NCBI GenBank assembly: GCA_947496235.1 | Contig: CANMCE010000022.1 | Span: forward strand, 1-47,436 | Length of the DNA stretch: 47,436 nt | DNA from: an uncultured Glaciecola sp. | GTDB taxonomy: Bacteria > Pseudomonadota > Gammaproteobacteria > Enterobacterales > Alteromonadaceae | Reading direction: 5' to 3' | In this document: positions 17,105 to 26,100 of the stretch, one piece after another | How the letters are laid out: the number at the start of each line of letters is the position of its first letter | Position numbering within the stretch: position 1 is the first letter of the stretch | Translations under genes and position numbers: made by a program | The notes under the pieces: generated by a model | The model's input: the letters and a program-made list of their open reading frames with translations, nothing else | What the model was told of the DNA's origin: nothing | Databases searched by the model: none

Positions 17105-19999
17105 ATGCAATCACGTTTTACTCCACTTTATTTTCTCAGTTCTATTGCTTTAAGTACCGTCCTATTCGGGTGCGGTGGCTCTAATAGCGATAAACCGCAA
17201 ATACCTACCCCAAATGTTGCACCGACGGTAGATGCTGGCAACGACATCTCTGCCGACGAATTAACAGTGGTCACGCTATCTTCAACGGCGAATGATACGG
17301 ATGGCACAATCTCTAGTTATTTATGGGAGCAAACAGCGGGTACTACTGTAACCTTAAATGTTAGTAATGCAGCAAGTGCTACTTTTACTGCGCCTGATAT
17401 TAATGCAGATGAAACACTTACTTTTAGTATAACCGTCACAGATGAAGATGGCGCAACGGCAAGTGACACAGTGAATGTTAACCTACTAAGAGTAAATCAA
17501 GCACCTATAGTTGATGCGGGAAATCCAATCACTGCAAACGAACAAACACTAGTCACGTTAAACGCAACTGCGCAAGACCCTGATGGTACAATTACCAGCT
17601 ATTTGTGGGAGCAAACTACGGGTGAAGACGTCATGCTCGACGCCAACGATAGAGCAACAATAACGTTTACCTCTGGTGATATTAACTCTAATACCATACT
17701 TGAGTTTACTGTCACTGTTAGCGATAACGATGGCGAAACAGCATCAGATACACTTATTGTTAACCTTAACCGAGTGAACCAAGTTCCTGTTGCAATTGCA
17801 GGAAGCGACCAAACAGTAATAGTGGACACTGAAATAATGTTAAGTGGTTCGTTGAGCACCGATCCCGATGGTGATTCGTTAACCTACACATGGAGCTTGT
17901 CGGGTCCCAACGGTTCATCTGCTGCTTTAACGTCTTCAGATGTCGTCGATACCACTTTTTCGCCAGACACTGTAGGTGAGTATTTAGTCAGCTTAGTGGT
18001 ATCAGATGGAGAAGCCGATAGCGAACCAGACACTGTAACTATCACCGTAACATCGCCACAACCTAGTGTTAATGCTGATATACGAGGCACTGTTTTAAGC
18101 TTTGATTCAAACGATGTTGCTATACAAAGTAGTGTCGACGAAATTGATATTATGGTCACCTTACTTGACGATAATAACAATGTGGTTGCCACCGACATAC
18201 CAGAAGCAATATTTAACCAAGCACAGCCTAATGAATTACGGTTTGATACCGAACTTACCGGTAGCGGCGCTAGCATGGTTGCAATTACGGTAAGCCGAAG
18301 TGGTTTTACTAGCTTCTCGAGACGGCTTGATATACTTGAAGTTAATCGTATTGAGGCCAAATTGACTCAAATTCCTCAGGAAGAAGTGAGTATGTCATCT
18401 TCTCAAAGTATTTCGGGTACAATTGTAACAGGCTTTAATGTAGACATGATGTCTAATGTCGATGCGGGTGGCATCAGTATTGGGATCCCATCTTCACTTT
18501 TACCGAACGATACAACTAGCCTTATGGTCGCCGTTGAGACATTTGATCCAAATAATCCTGATGATGCCGAGCTTTTCCCTGGAGAGTATGCCGATTCTGA
18601 AGGGCAGCCATTAGTATCCGTAGCCTTTAATTATGCAGAAATTATGACGCAATCGGGTGAAAATATTGTAGAAGCAATTGAAAGGAAGCGAAACACAAGA
18701 ACTAAATATATGACTGTTTCGGAACGAAAAAATGCAGTAAATGAAGAAGAGCCCGTCGTGATTAACCGAAATATCCCTGCTTCAAGCTGTGGTATATTAA
18801 ATAGTTTGGGCGATAGTGCCCCGTCAACAGAAGGCTTTCAAGTGCCAGTGTACACCTACAGTCCCTCCACAGGGCTTTGGGAGCTACTGGGTCAGGGTAG
18901 TGTTTATGATGGAAGTGGTAACCTACAGGCCGCCGATAAGAGTGATTTCGATTGTCAAAGCGTAAGTTATATTCTTGAAATATTGGTAACCAACGAGATA
19001 TTTCTAAGCGACTGGTGGAATCTTGACTACCCTCTAGTATTTAATGAGCCTGTGCGTTTATGCGCTAATTTTGAGGTGCAAAACTTAGAGCAGGAAACAC
19101 TTGCCAATATTTATGGTTTAGTTTCAGACAGAGATACAAGTGTTGATTTTAATTCAGAGTATTTCTCTACCGATGAAAACGGCAGGGCTTCGGTTGAAGT
19201 AGTAAGAATATCGCAGTCAGACGATGTTAGTGCCGTAGTGCAAGTATTCAGTACAGTTGAGCTAGGCTCTCAAAGCTCTGATCTAACTCTATCTACCGAT
19301 TGCGATAATCCACCCTTACAAATCGTTACCGTAGATAGACCTCCGCTTTGTTCGGTTGCGGGTAGAAGTGTGTTTGAAGATGGTTTGCCAGCAGTCGACA
19401 ACTTGATTTATGGTGTTGGCTTCAACAATGTATCGGTGACCTACGATTTTACATACGTTGACGAAAACGGAGACTATGAACTCGATATTGCGTGCAACAC
19501 CGACGTTACAGTTTACGATTACTTTACTACATTATTAGATTACATTGACGATGATATTGACAATTCAGATCTCCATACTTTCGAAATTAACGTAGACAAT
19601 ACAGTAAATTTTGATGAGCTAAGCGATGATGGTGACCGGGTAACTTTACCAGCATTTGAAGTTGATCCACTCGAGCCGTTTGCACAGGTTGGCTATGCAT
19701 CCAGTATAAACACTTTATTTATCACAACGCTCGCTCCCGAAGCCTACTTCCCAATGCAAGGGCAAATACTGATGCAAAACGAAAACGGCAGCGAAACATT
19801 CGATACGGTGAATTTGACTATAGAGCTAGTTGATGGTCAGGTAGATAACGCGCTGTGGTTCTTTACAAGCACATCTAGTAGGGTGGCGGATTATACGTTA
19901 CATCCAAATGCTACTCATGTTGTCATAAGGCTAACTGATGCATCTGGAGAAGTTTATGAGCTTCCCCGTTCCGAGCTGATCATTCAAGGCTCGGAATAA
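17105..19999 (+). CDS. PKD/Ig-like repeat lipoprotein
   Basis: 964 aa. Lipoprotein signal: hydrophobic segment then LFGC with the acylated Cys at 23, followed by Gly-Gly-Ser. Three tandem PKD/REJ-type beta domains follow (about 39-130, 132-225, 227-318), each with the APxVDAG start, DPDG or DTDG turn and SYLWEQ strand. The remaining ~640 residues are beta-rich and acidic, with paired cysteines, and match no family I can name. Expected on the outer membrane, facing the surface or the periplasm; PKD domains usually mediate adhesion or polysaccharide contact. Start supported by AAGGAAG 5 nt upstream. A strong terminator follows, so it is monocistronic. Confidence 0.85.
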   Translation: MQSRFTPLYFLSSIALSTVLFGCGGSNSDKPQIPTPNVAPTVDAGNDISADELTVVTLSSTANDTDGTISSYLWEQTAGTTVTLNVSNAASATFTAPDINADETLTFSITVTDEDGATASDTVNVNLLRVNQAPIVDAGNPITANEQTLVTLNATAQDPDGTITSYLWEQTTGEDVMLDANDRATITFTSGDINSNTILEFTVTVSDNDGETASDTLIVNLNRVNQVPVAIAGSDQTVIVDTEIMLSGSLSTDPDGDSLTYTWSLSGPNGSSAALTSSDVVDTTFSPDTVGEYLVSLVVSDGEADSEPDTVTITVTSPQPSVNADIRGTVLSFDSNDVAIQSSVDEIDIMVTLLDDNNNVVATDIPEAIFNQAQPNELRFDTELTGSGASMVAITVSRSGFTSFSRRLDILEVNRIEAKLTQIPQEEVSMSSSQSISGTIVTGFNVDMMSNVDAGGISIGIPSSLLPNDTTSLMVAVETFDPNNPDDAELFPGEYADSEGQPLVSVAFNYAEIMTQSGENIVEAIERKRNTRTKYMTVSERKNAVNEEEPVVINRNIPASSCGILNSLGDSAPSTEGFQVPVYTYSPSTGLWELLGQGSVYDGSGNLQAADKSDFDCQSVSYILEILVTNEIFLSDWWNLDYPLVFNEPVRLCANFEVQNLEQETLANIYGLVSDRDTSVDFNSEYFSTDENGRASVEVVRISQSDDVSAVVQVFSTVELGSQSSDLTLSTDCDNPPLQIVTVDRPPLCSVAGRSVFEDGLPAVDNLIYGVGFNNVSVTYDFTYVDENGDYELDIACNTDVTVYDYFTTLLDYIDDDIDNSDLHTFEINVDNTVNFDELSDDGDRVTLPAFEVDPLEPFAQVGYASSINTLFITTLAPEAYFPMQGQILMQNENGSETFDTVNLTIELVDGQVDNALWFFTSTSSRVADYTLHPNATHVVIRLTDASGEVYELPRSELIIQGSE

Positions 20000-20020
20000 G
20001 TATTTTTAACATACTGAACA

Positions 20021-20049
20021 GGCGCATGAGTTTAGCTGCGCCTTTTTTG
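20021..20049 (+). terminator. rho-independent terminator after the PKD lipoprotein gene
   Basis: GGCGCA and TGCGCC arms around a 10-nt loop, then TTTTTT. It starts 22 nt after the stop codon. Confidence 0.85.
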
Positions 20050-20369
20050 TTTACCCTGTGAGCTGGCAAACGTCAGGTTAAAAGAAACCTAAATCACACT
20101 GTTAGAGGTGAATCTAACCCTTCGTAACTTTTTCGTAGAGCTCGAATATCTCATCACGTTTAATCATTTTTATTGACATTAGAAGAATGCTGCCGCTTTT
20201 ATGCCAATCTCTTCGTGCTGCTAAAAAACAATCTGGTTTCGACATTCATAATCCTGCTGCTCATCTCACCAATAGAAAATGACGACTGACTTGAAGATAA
20301 ACGCATTTAATAAAGCATATCGCCTAGGTCAACACAGTAAAGGCTTGAGTTTCATAGTAACAGAGGCTC

Positions 20370-20847
20370 GAAATATAAAAACAAGTGCTTTAAAGTTTGC
20401 TAAAGATCAACTGCATAATTTATCCGTGACTAACTTTTTTACGTCAATCAAACGCTTAAAGAATTCTTTAGAAGCCTCACAATCGCACTTTTTTGGATGA
20501 CAAGAAAAACAACATCCTCATCTTTTTCTACAGCTCGCTAACGGTAGTATTAGTCCCCATTTAATTTTATTAAAACTTCTTCAATGAAAAATTTATCACC
20601 AAATCCATTTCGTTTTCTTTTTAATCATTTAGTATACTCAGGATCAAATTTATTGCACCAACATCGAATCGCTTCTTAACTGACTTCTATACCGCGTTCA
20701 TTTAGTAAATCTTCACCATCTATCAAACTAAGATTGAGTCGGTATTAGAAGCATACTACATAGTACATGATGTCTCGCGGAAATCTGTTACGTTTATAAA
20801 TATTCATCCGATGACTATGTCTGTCAGTCGCTCAACATGTCTATACT
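20370..20847 (-). mobile_element. IS6-family remnant C
   Basis: Follows the sequence of copy B from about the middle of the transposase to the terminal CAACATGTCTATACT at 20833-20847, with many substitutions and indels. The distal (transposase C-terminal) end is missing. Position 20050-20369 shows no supported gene. Confidence 0.65.
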
Positions 20848-20896
20848 ATAAAAAGTTAACCCAAATGTTCAAACGGTCGTTTCGATAAACAACAAG

Positions 20897-20932
20897 TTGA
20901 CATTTAAACGCAGACCGCCCACAATGATTGTG
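20897..20932 (+). promoter_or_regulatory. promoter with overlapping palindrome, upstream of the PEP-CTERM-like gene
   Basis: A perfect TTGACA box (20897-20902), a 17-nt spacer and CACAAT (20920-20925) as a -10 box. The -10 forms the left arm of the palindrome CACAAT-G-ATTGTG (20920-20932), followed by a T-rich run. A repressor bound there would block the promoter. About 65 nt before the start codon. Confidence 0.5.
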
Positions 20933-20996
20933 TATTTTTTATACAAAGCTAGTGTGAAATTAGTTTACAATCATCAAGCCTACTAGGACATACCAA

Positions 20997-21866
20997 ATGA
21001 ATAGATTTCCTGCATTCGCTAGTTTTTTTATAATGATTTATTCAGTTACATCGTTTGCTGGTGTAATCAACGTCCAATCTGTTGTCGGATTAGATGGAGT
21101 AAATGAGCAGACCAACTTCTCTGTAGATGACATGAACGAACTTGAATATACTGCACGGTACGACTGCCCTGGATTACCTGAGTGCTTTGGAACTACTGAA
21201 AGCTTAGGACCTCAGTTCATAGATCTATATGCTTATGGAAATCTCGCGTCTGGCACGCTTCGCTCTCGTTTAACAGGTTCTCCTGCCAGCATTGCAGTCT
21301 TGGAAGTTTCATTTGGCGGATCCATTACTTATGAAGGCTCAGCTTTACCAGACGTACCAGAGGTTCCGATTGTCATTTATTATTCATTCTTGGTGGAAGG
21401 TAGTTACTCGCTGCCTATCCCGCCAGAGCCAAATGAGGATGATTATGTTGCTGATGACAACTATGCTGCTGTGATTGCTCGAGTTTATGAACTTGAAACT
21501 GAAAACTTAATTGATTCACAAAATATTATAGATTCCACGCTATATGAAAGCATCACGGATCAAGGGTTTCTGGAAATCAACGGGACTATTTTACTTAATC
21601 CTGGTGAGCGATTAGAATTAAATTCGGGTTATCAGATTATTGGTAATGGAGACATCCTATCTACTGGATATGATGTAGATTTCGGTAATTCAGCTTTTTT
21701 GAATTTAACAGTATCACAAATAGAAGGACTAACCTTTGAGGAAGGTTTTTTAGCGGATGCCACAACGCTCATCAATCAACCACCAGTGTCTGCCTCCACT
21801 CCAAGTACCATTTTTCTTTTGGTTGCCGGATTATTTTTTGTTTGTAACTCTCGTCGATTCTTTTAA
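20997..21866 (+). CDS. exported PEP-CTERM-like protein
   Basis: 289 aa. N-terminal signal peptide (hydrophobic residues 6-19, cleavage after SFA). The C-terminus is a sorting-signal-like tail: VSASTPST, a ~17-residue hydrophobic helix and the basic end NSRRFF. This is the layout of PEP-CTERM/exosortase substrates in its SAPST-type variant without a strict PEP motif. The body is acidic and beta-rich, with a DCPGLPECFG cysteine pair near residue 55; no enzyme motif seen. Predicted to be processed and released or anchored at the cell envelope. No exosortase gene is in the window. Confidence 0.7.
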   Translation: MNRFPAFASFFIMIYSVTSFAGVINVQSVVGLDGVNEQTNFSVDDMNELEYTARYDCPGLPECFGTTESLGPQFIDLYAYGNLASGTLRSRLTGSPASIAVLEVSFGGSITYEGSALPDVPEVPIVIYYSFLVEGSYSLPIPPEPNEDDYVADDNYAAVIARVYELETENLIDSQNIIDSTLYESITDQGFLEINGTILLNPGERLELNSGYQIIGNGDILSTGYDVDFGNSAFLNLTVSQIEGLTFEEGFLADATTLINQPPVSASTPSTIFLLVAGLFFVCNSRRFF

Positions 21867-21901
21867 GCATTTTTCAGGCAGATTTAACTGTAGCTTGTCT
21901 T

Positions 21902-22172
21902 GGTACTGACAATTTAATTTTAGAATTCGAATAACCCTACCTGTTTAAATATTCAATTCGCTGTTACGCTTCTCCCAGACACAACTGCCCTGCTCTCAAC
22001 ATTTTATAATGCTAAGCAGACTTCGGGTATCTACCTAAATTGAACAGACTTTGCAGGTTAGCATGAGTTCTAAGGAATCAAAGCACCTGCACTACGAACT
22101 GGAATTTAGGTTCTAGCCTGTCTCTTGCACAGGTTGGCTAATGAGATAACTCGGCTTTATTTTTCGCATGCA
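21902..22172 (-). mobile_element. IS6-family remnant D (3' end)
   Basis: Starts with the end sequence GGTACTGACAATTTAAT and runs into the 3' end of the next gene. The segment encoding AELSY in copy B encodes AELSH here and forms the last residues of that gene's product. Confidence 0.75.
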
Positions 22173-23013
22173 AAGATGTGTCATCAATATCACCTGACAT
22201 GAAGCCTAGAGAGCCGAAAAGATCATCAACATCTATGGACTGCACCTGACCCGCTTTTGCAGGTTGGCTCCCCAAATCCTCTACTTCGCTAAAACTTACA
22301 TACTCTCTGCGATTATTATAGAAATCCTCACTGAGCGTCCAAATAAACTTTTTTTTATATCGATTGGTAATTTCACTTAGTTCGTCAGCCAGGTCCACTG
22401 GATTTTTCACTCTAACTTCAAACGGTCGTTTCCGATCTTCTGTTTTAATCCACATAATAGATTGGTAAATGCATATCCCCCCATAAAAACCTTCTGTTGT
22501 TGCTTCTATGGCATGCTCGGGATTTGCTACCGCTCTTTGCTCTAGTTCATCAAAATTTAGTCCATCTTGATTAGATTCATTTTGCTGTAAATCATTTTCC
22601 CGAAGAATACCCTTTGATAAGCTAAGGATTTTAACTAGTCGATTATATTCAGCAGCTGTCAAAGACATTGTCGGAAAAGCACGCAAGAGTGCTTCTTCTT
22701 CATCCGAAAGTTCTCTCTCTCCATGATTTTTTAGTAACCTTAAATACGCAATTCGGAAGAAAAGCCGAAACAATTTCTTTAAATCGTAAATTCGTTTACC
22801 AAATAAATCTAATTGTTGGCTCTGCTGCTCCATCTCTAGGTATATTTTATCATTTTCAAATCGGATATAAATCTTTTGATTGTTGAACACTTTTTTCGAT
22901 AAAGTACCAAATATTTCATCCAAAATAACAGAATTATCCCTGAGTATCTTCGTATCCCAACTATCTGAAGTAAACCAGGCGCAAGTACTAAGAAGGGTTT
23001 TGTTTTGTTCCAT
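22138..23013 (-). CDS. partner of the giant recombinase, C-terminus fused to IS6 sequence
   Basis: 291 aa, family not recognised. Soluble and highly charged, with a long amphipathic helical region (about 60-145, DLKKLFRLFFRIAYLRLL) and an acidic C-terminal third. It follows the 1825-residue recombinase-like gene by 89 nt on the same strand and is presumably in its operon. The final residues SLHAKNKAELSH are in the frame of the IS6 transposase motif SLYANNKAELSY and end at a TAG that replaces the transposase CAG. An IS fragment has therefore replaced the original C-terminus; how many residues were lost is unknown. It may still be functional if the tail was dispensable. Confidence 0.65.
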   Translation of the reverse strand: MEQNKTLLSTCAWFTSDSWDTKILRDNSVILDEIFGTLSKKVFNNQKIYIRFENDKIYLEMEQQSQQLDLFGKRIYDLKKLFRLFFRIAYLRLLKNHGERELSDEEEALLRAFPTMSLTAAEYNRLVKILSLSKGILRENDLQQNESNQDGLNFDELEQRAVANPEHAIEATTEGFYGGICIYQSIMWIKTEDRKRPFEVRVKNPVDLADELSEITNRYKKKFIWTLSEDFYNNRREYVSFSEVEDLGSQPAKAGQVQSIDVDDLFGSLGFMSGDIDDTSLHAKNKAELSH

Positions 23014-23102
23014 ATTACTATCCTTATGATTGATTAAAAAATGTCATTCAAAAAGTAATATATCACTCGCAAATTGTTTTTCCGTTTACGCAAAACCTAT
23101 TA

Positions 23103-26100
23103 TCATTTTGATAGCTCACTACCGCTGAGCACCGCGTCTAGCAAGCCGAACAGGTAGTTTATCTTTAGGTTTATGCTCTTTGATTTTTTGCGCTTATCAT
23201 TAATAAAATAAACGTGATACCTATTTAACGCGCTGTTGGAAGATACTGCCATTAACGTCACGTTTAGCCCTAAATATTGACAAACCTCTTTAAACCTAGC
23301 TAACTCCAGTTCCTTGATCCACAGTGTGGTATTATTGGCATGCACTTTCCAAAATTGTATTACATAAAGCAGTTGTTCCGGTGTTTCAGCCAGTAACCTA
23401 ATTGCATTATTGAAAACCGCAATAAAAATCGGGCTTCCAAGATATGCGAAGGTTCGTTGAAAGGACAGACAATCGGCGTCGTTTACATTATCTATGTCTG
23501 CGAATATATGACTTGAATTGATTGCCTTTACATACGCCTTCAATTTATCAATTTGTTTTTGAAGAACATTGGGTACGTTGTTAGGTAAGTTATTTCTTTG
23601 TGTTTCAAAGCGCTCAAGCAATGTAGTGTGTAAATGAAGGCACTGTATCTCTACCGCTTTTGGATAAGACACCAAGCTATATAGTTCTGGTAACGCTACT
23701 TTGATATCTGAGCATTGAATGACATCATTAGGAAGTACGTTTGGCATTCCTCTTATTTTTGTTCTGACATGAACCTCGAGCCTAAATTGTCTGTTGGGTG
23801 TTCCTTTTATTTTATTTTGCTGCGCTGTTATTTGTTTGATAAAACGGGTGTGTCGAGTGAGTCGTTTTACCCCATTGTTGCTGTCCATTTCACTAATTAT
23901 ATTGAGCGCATGAAGGTAATACTCCCTGCAGGTAATTGGAGAATGCCCCATCCTTTGAGCTAATGCTCGAAATGCTATGCCTCCTACTTCACTTTGCTGT
24001 GAAATGAGTGAACGCAGTAATTCAGCTCTAAAACTTTCAAGGTCATCATTGCGACACCACTCTTGCATTACCTTTTTATACCGAGTATCCTGATGGGCAT
24101 TGCCTAAAAACAGTACGTGAAAATTGACAAAGCTATGCCGACAGTCGTATAAGCGTACAGATGGATTATTACTCACGTGTTTTAAGATATTGCCAAGGTT
24201 ATTTGTGACAATCTCGAATACATACTGGATGTGCTCAATAGAAGCGCCCATAAAATACGAGAGAAAGCTAAAATCTCTGTTGTCTTTAGGTGTATATAAT
24301 CTATTAATATGATCAACCAGATTTGTAAGGATCTCTTTTTCATAGTCATTAAGATAAAGCGACAATGGGATCCTTCTAGGTGTGTTAACAGATTTACTCG
24401 GTAGGTATTTGCGCCCCTGCACAGCTAAAATCCAGTTTTTGGTATCAAGCTGCTTGTGATGTATCAGCTTCAAATCCATCGGTCGCAATCCTGCGCGTTG
24501 ACAGAAAATTAATGATGCTTTGTGGACCAGCTTATCATCATCACTAAATACGCTTACCTCATCAATTGCATGTAGTGCGTCTTGGTAATTCTGCTCTGTG
24601 ACGATGTTGCTTAAATTACTGGACTTGAAACGCCTATTACTATTGAATAGCTGCCAAACATGTGAAAGATCGACATTTGGCGGATTTAAAAACCTCGCTG
24701 TAGTGTCATTAAAGTCCCTTAAACGCGACAACAACACATCGTCAACCTTACGAGTTAAATTTTTAACGGCATCAAAATATAAGTGCGAAAACTCTTCCTC
24801 ATCATAAAAAAGAAATTGTGAATCTTTTACTACAGGTCCAAGTGTTTTATAAACGGTCGTTAGATACTCAACTAAAGAGGTGGATAATATTTTGTTTTTA
24901 GGATTTTTTCTGGATTGGCGACCTGATGCTTCATGCATAAAAGCCAATAGTGCTAACGATAAATGTGAAAGTTGCTGAGAATTTTTAATAAGCCAAGTTA
25001 TATCGTCACTTTGTGTGACACCAATGATTTCCGCCCAACATGCAAGAATGTTCGACCGGTTACCATATGCTGACTTTTCAATCGTTTCTTTTAATTTGTC
25101 ATACACATCAATGTTGCCAACACTTTGAGGGACCTTTATTAAATTGGAGACGATGTTTTTGTCTTTTGATGACTGTTCTTTTGGTTCGGTTTTCAGGATC
25201 AACCGAGGCGCTAACTGAGTCAGTTTTATAAGATCACAAAATGCGTAATGACTAGACTTAAATTTCGCTACGCTGTTAACAAAGCCAATCCGTGAATTTT
25301 GAAAAATAGCATTTCTACACATAAACATCTTCAACCGATTCACATGTAACAACGCTCGCTCAACTTGTTGTTCATTTAGATATGGTACGACGTGGTGTTT
25401 AAATTGATTAAAAACCTTTGCCATATGTTTTTTGTTGAGAATTAAAAATTGGGGGGGGATGTCAACACTCGGACCTTCGTATTCCTTTTGGCTATGATTA
25501 CTGACTGAATTTAACAGCAAATAGCTGCTCATCAAATTTAATGGGTATACAGTTTTATTGCCTTCTTGCGCTTGAATATAAAATGTATCTCTATACTTAT
25601 ATATAGCAAGTTTAGCAGGCAGATGTCGGCGTTCTTGTTCGATAACCGCAGGCTGAAACAGTATTAGGCTTAAATATATAGTTTCATGGGTATATTCAAA
25701 TTCATCTGATCTTTCGACGTCTTGTTCATTACCCACGGCCAGAAATTCGAGGAACTGCTTTTGCAAGATCTCAATGGTTTTAGCACAGTATAGTGAATGT
25801 AGATGTCCTGAATGTTTCGCACCGCCAGCCCGTAACATTTTTTTACGAAGCCTTACATCGTCAGTTTCTTTGAAGTACCCCTGTATATTATCAAGCAATA
25901 TCCCATAAAGCTTAATATGACGTGTCGGCCAGTCGTCTGGCGTTTTCCTGACTTTTAATTCAGAAAATATTTGTTCTAACCGGTCATCCCTTGAGGCATA
26001 CAGATCGGGAACAGTTTTTATTTGTTCAAGTATGAACTTCATCACAGTCGTTCGATTAGTTTCTCTTTCTAGCCACATGGCGGGGCTATAAAAAGCATTC

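Noticed and set aside
20279-20500. A 73-codon plus-strand frame
   Set aside because: Its 3' part overlaps IS6 remnant C, which codes on the other strand, and it has no ribosome-binding site.
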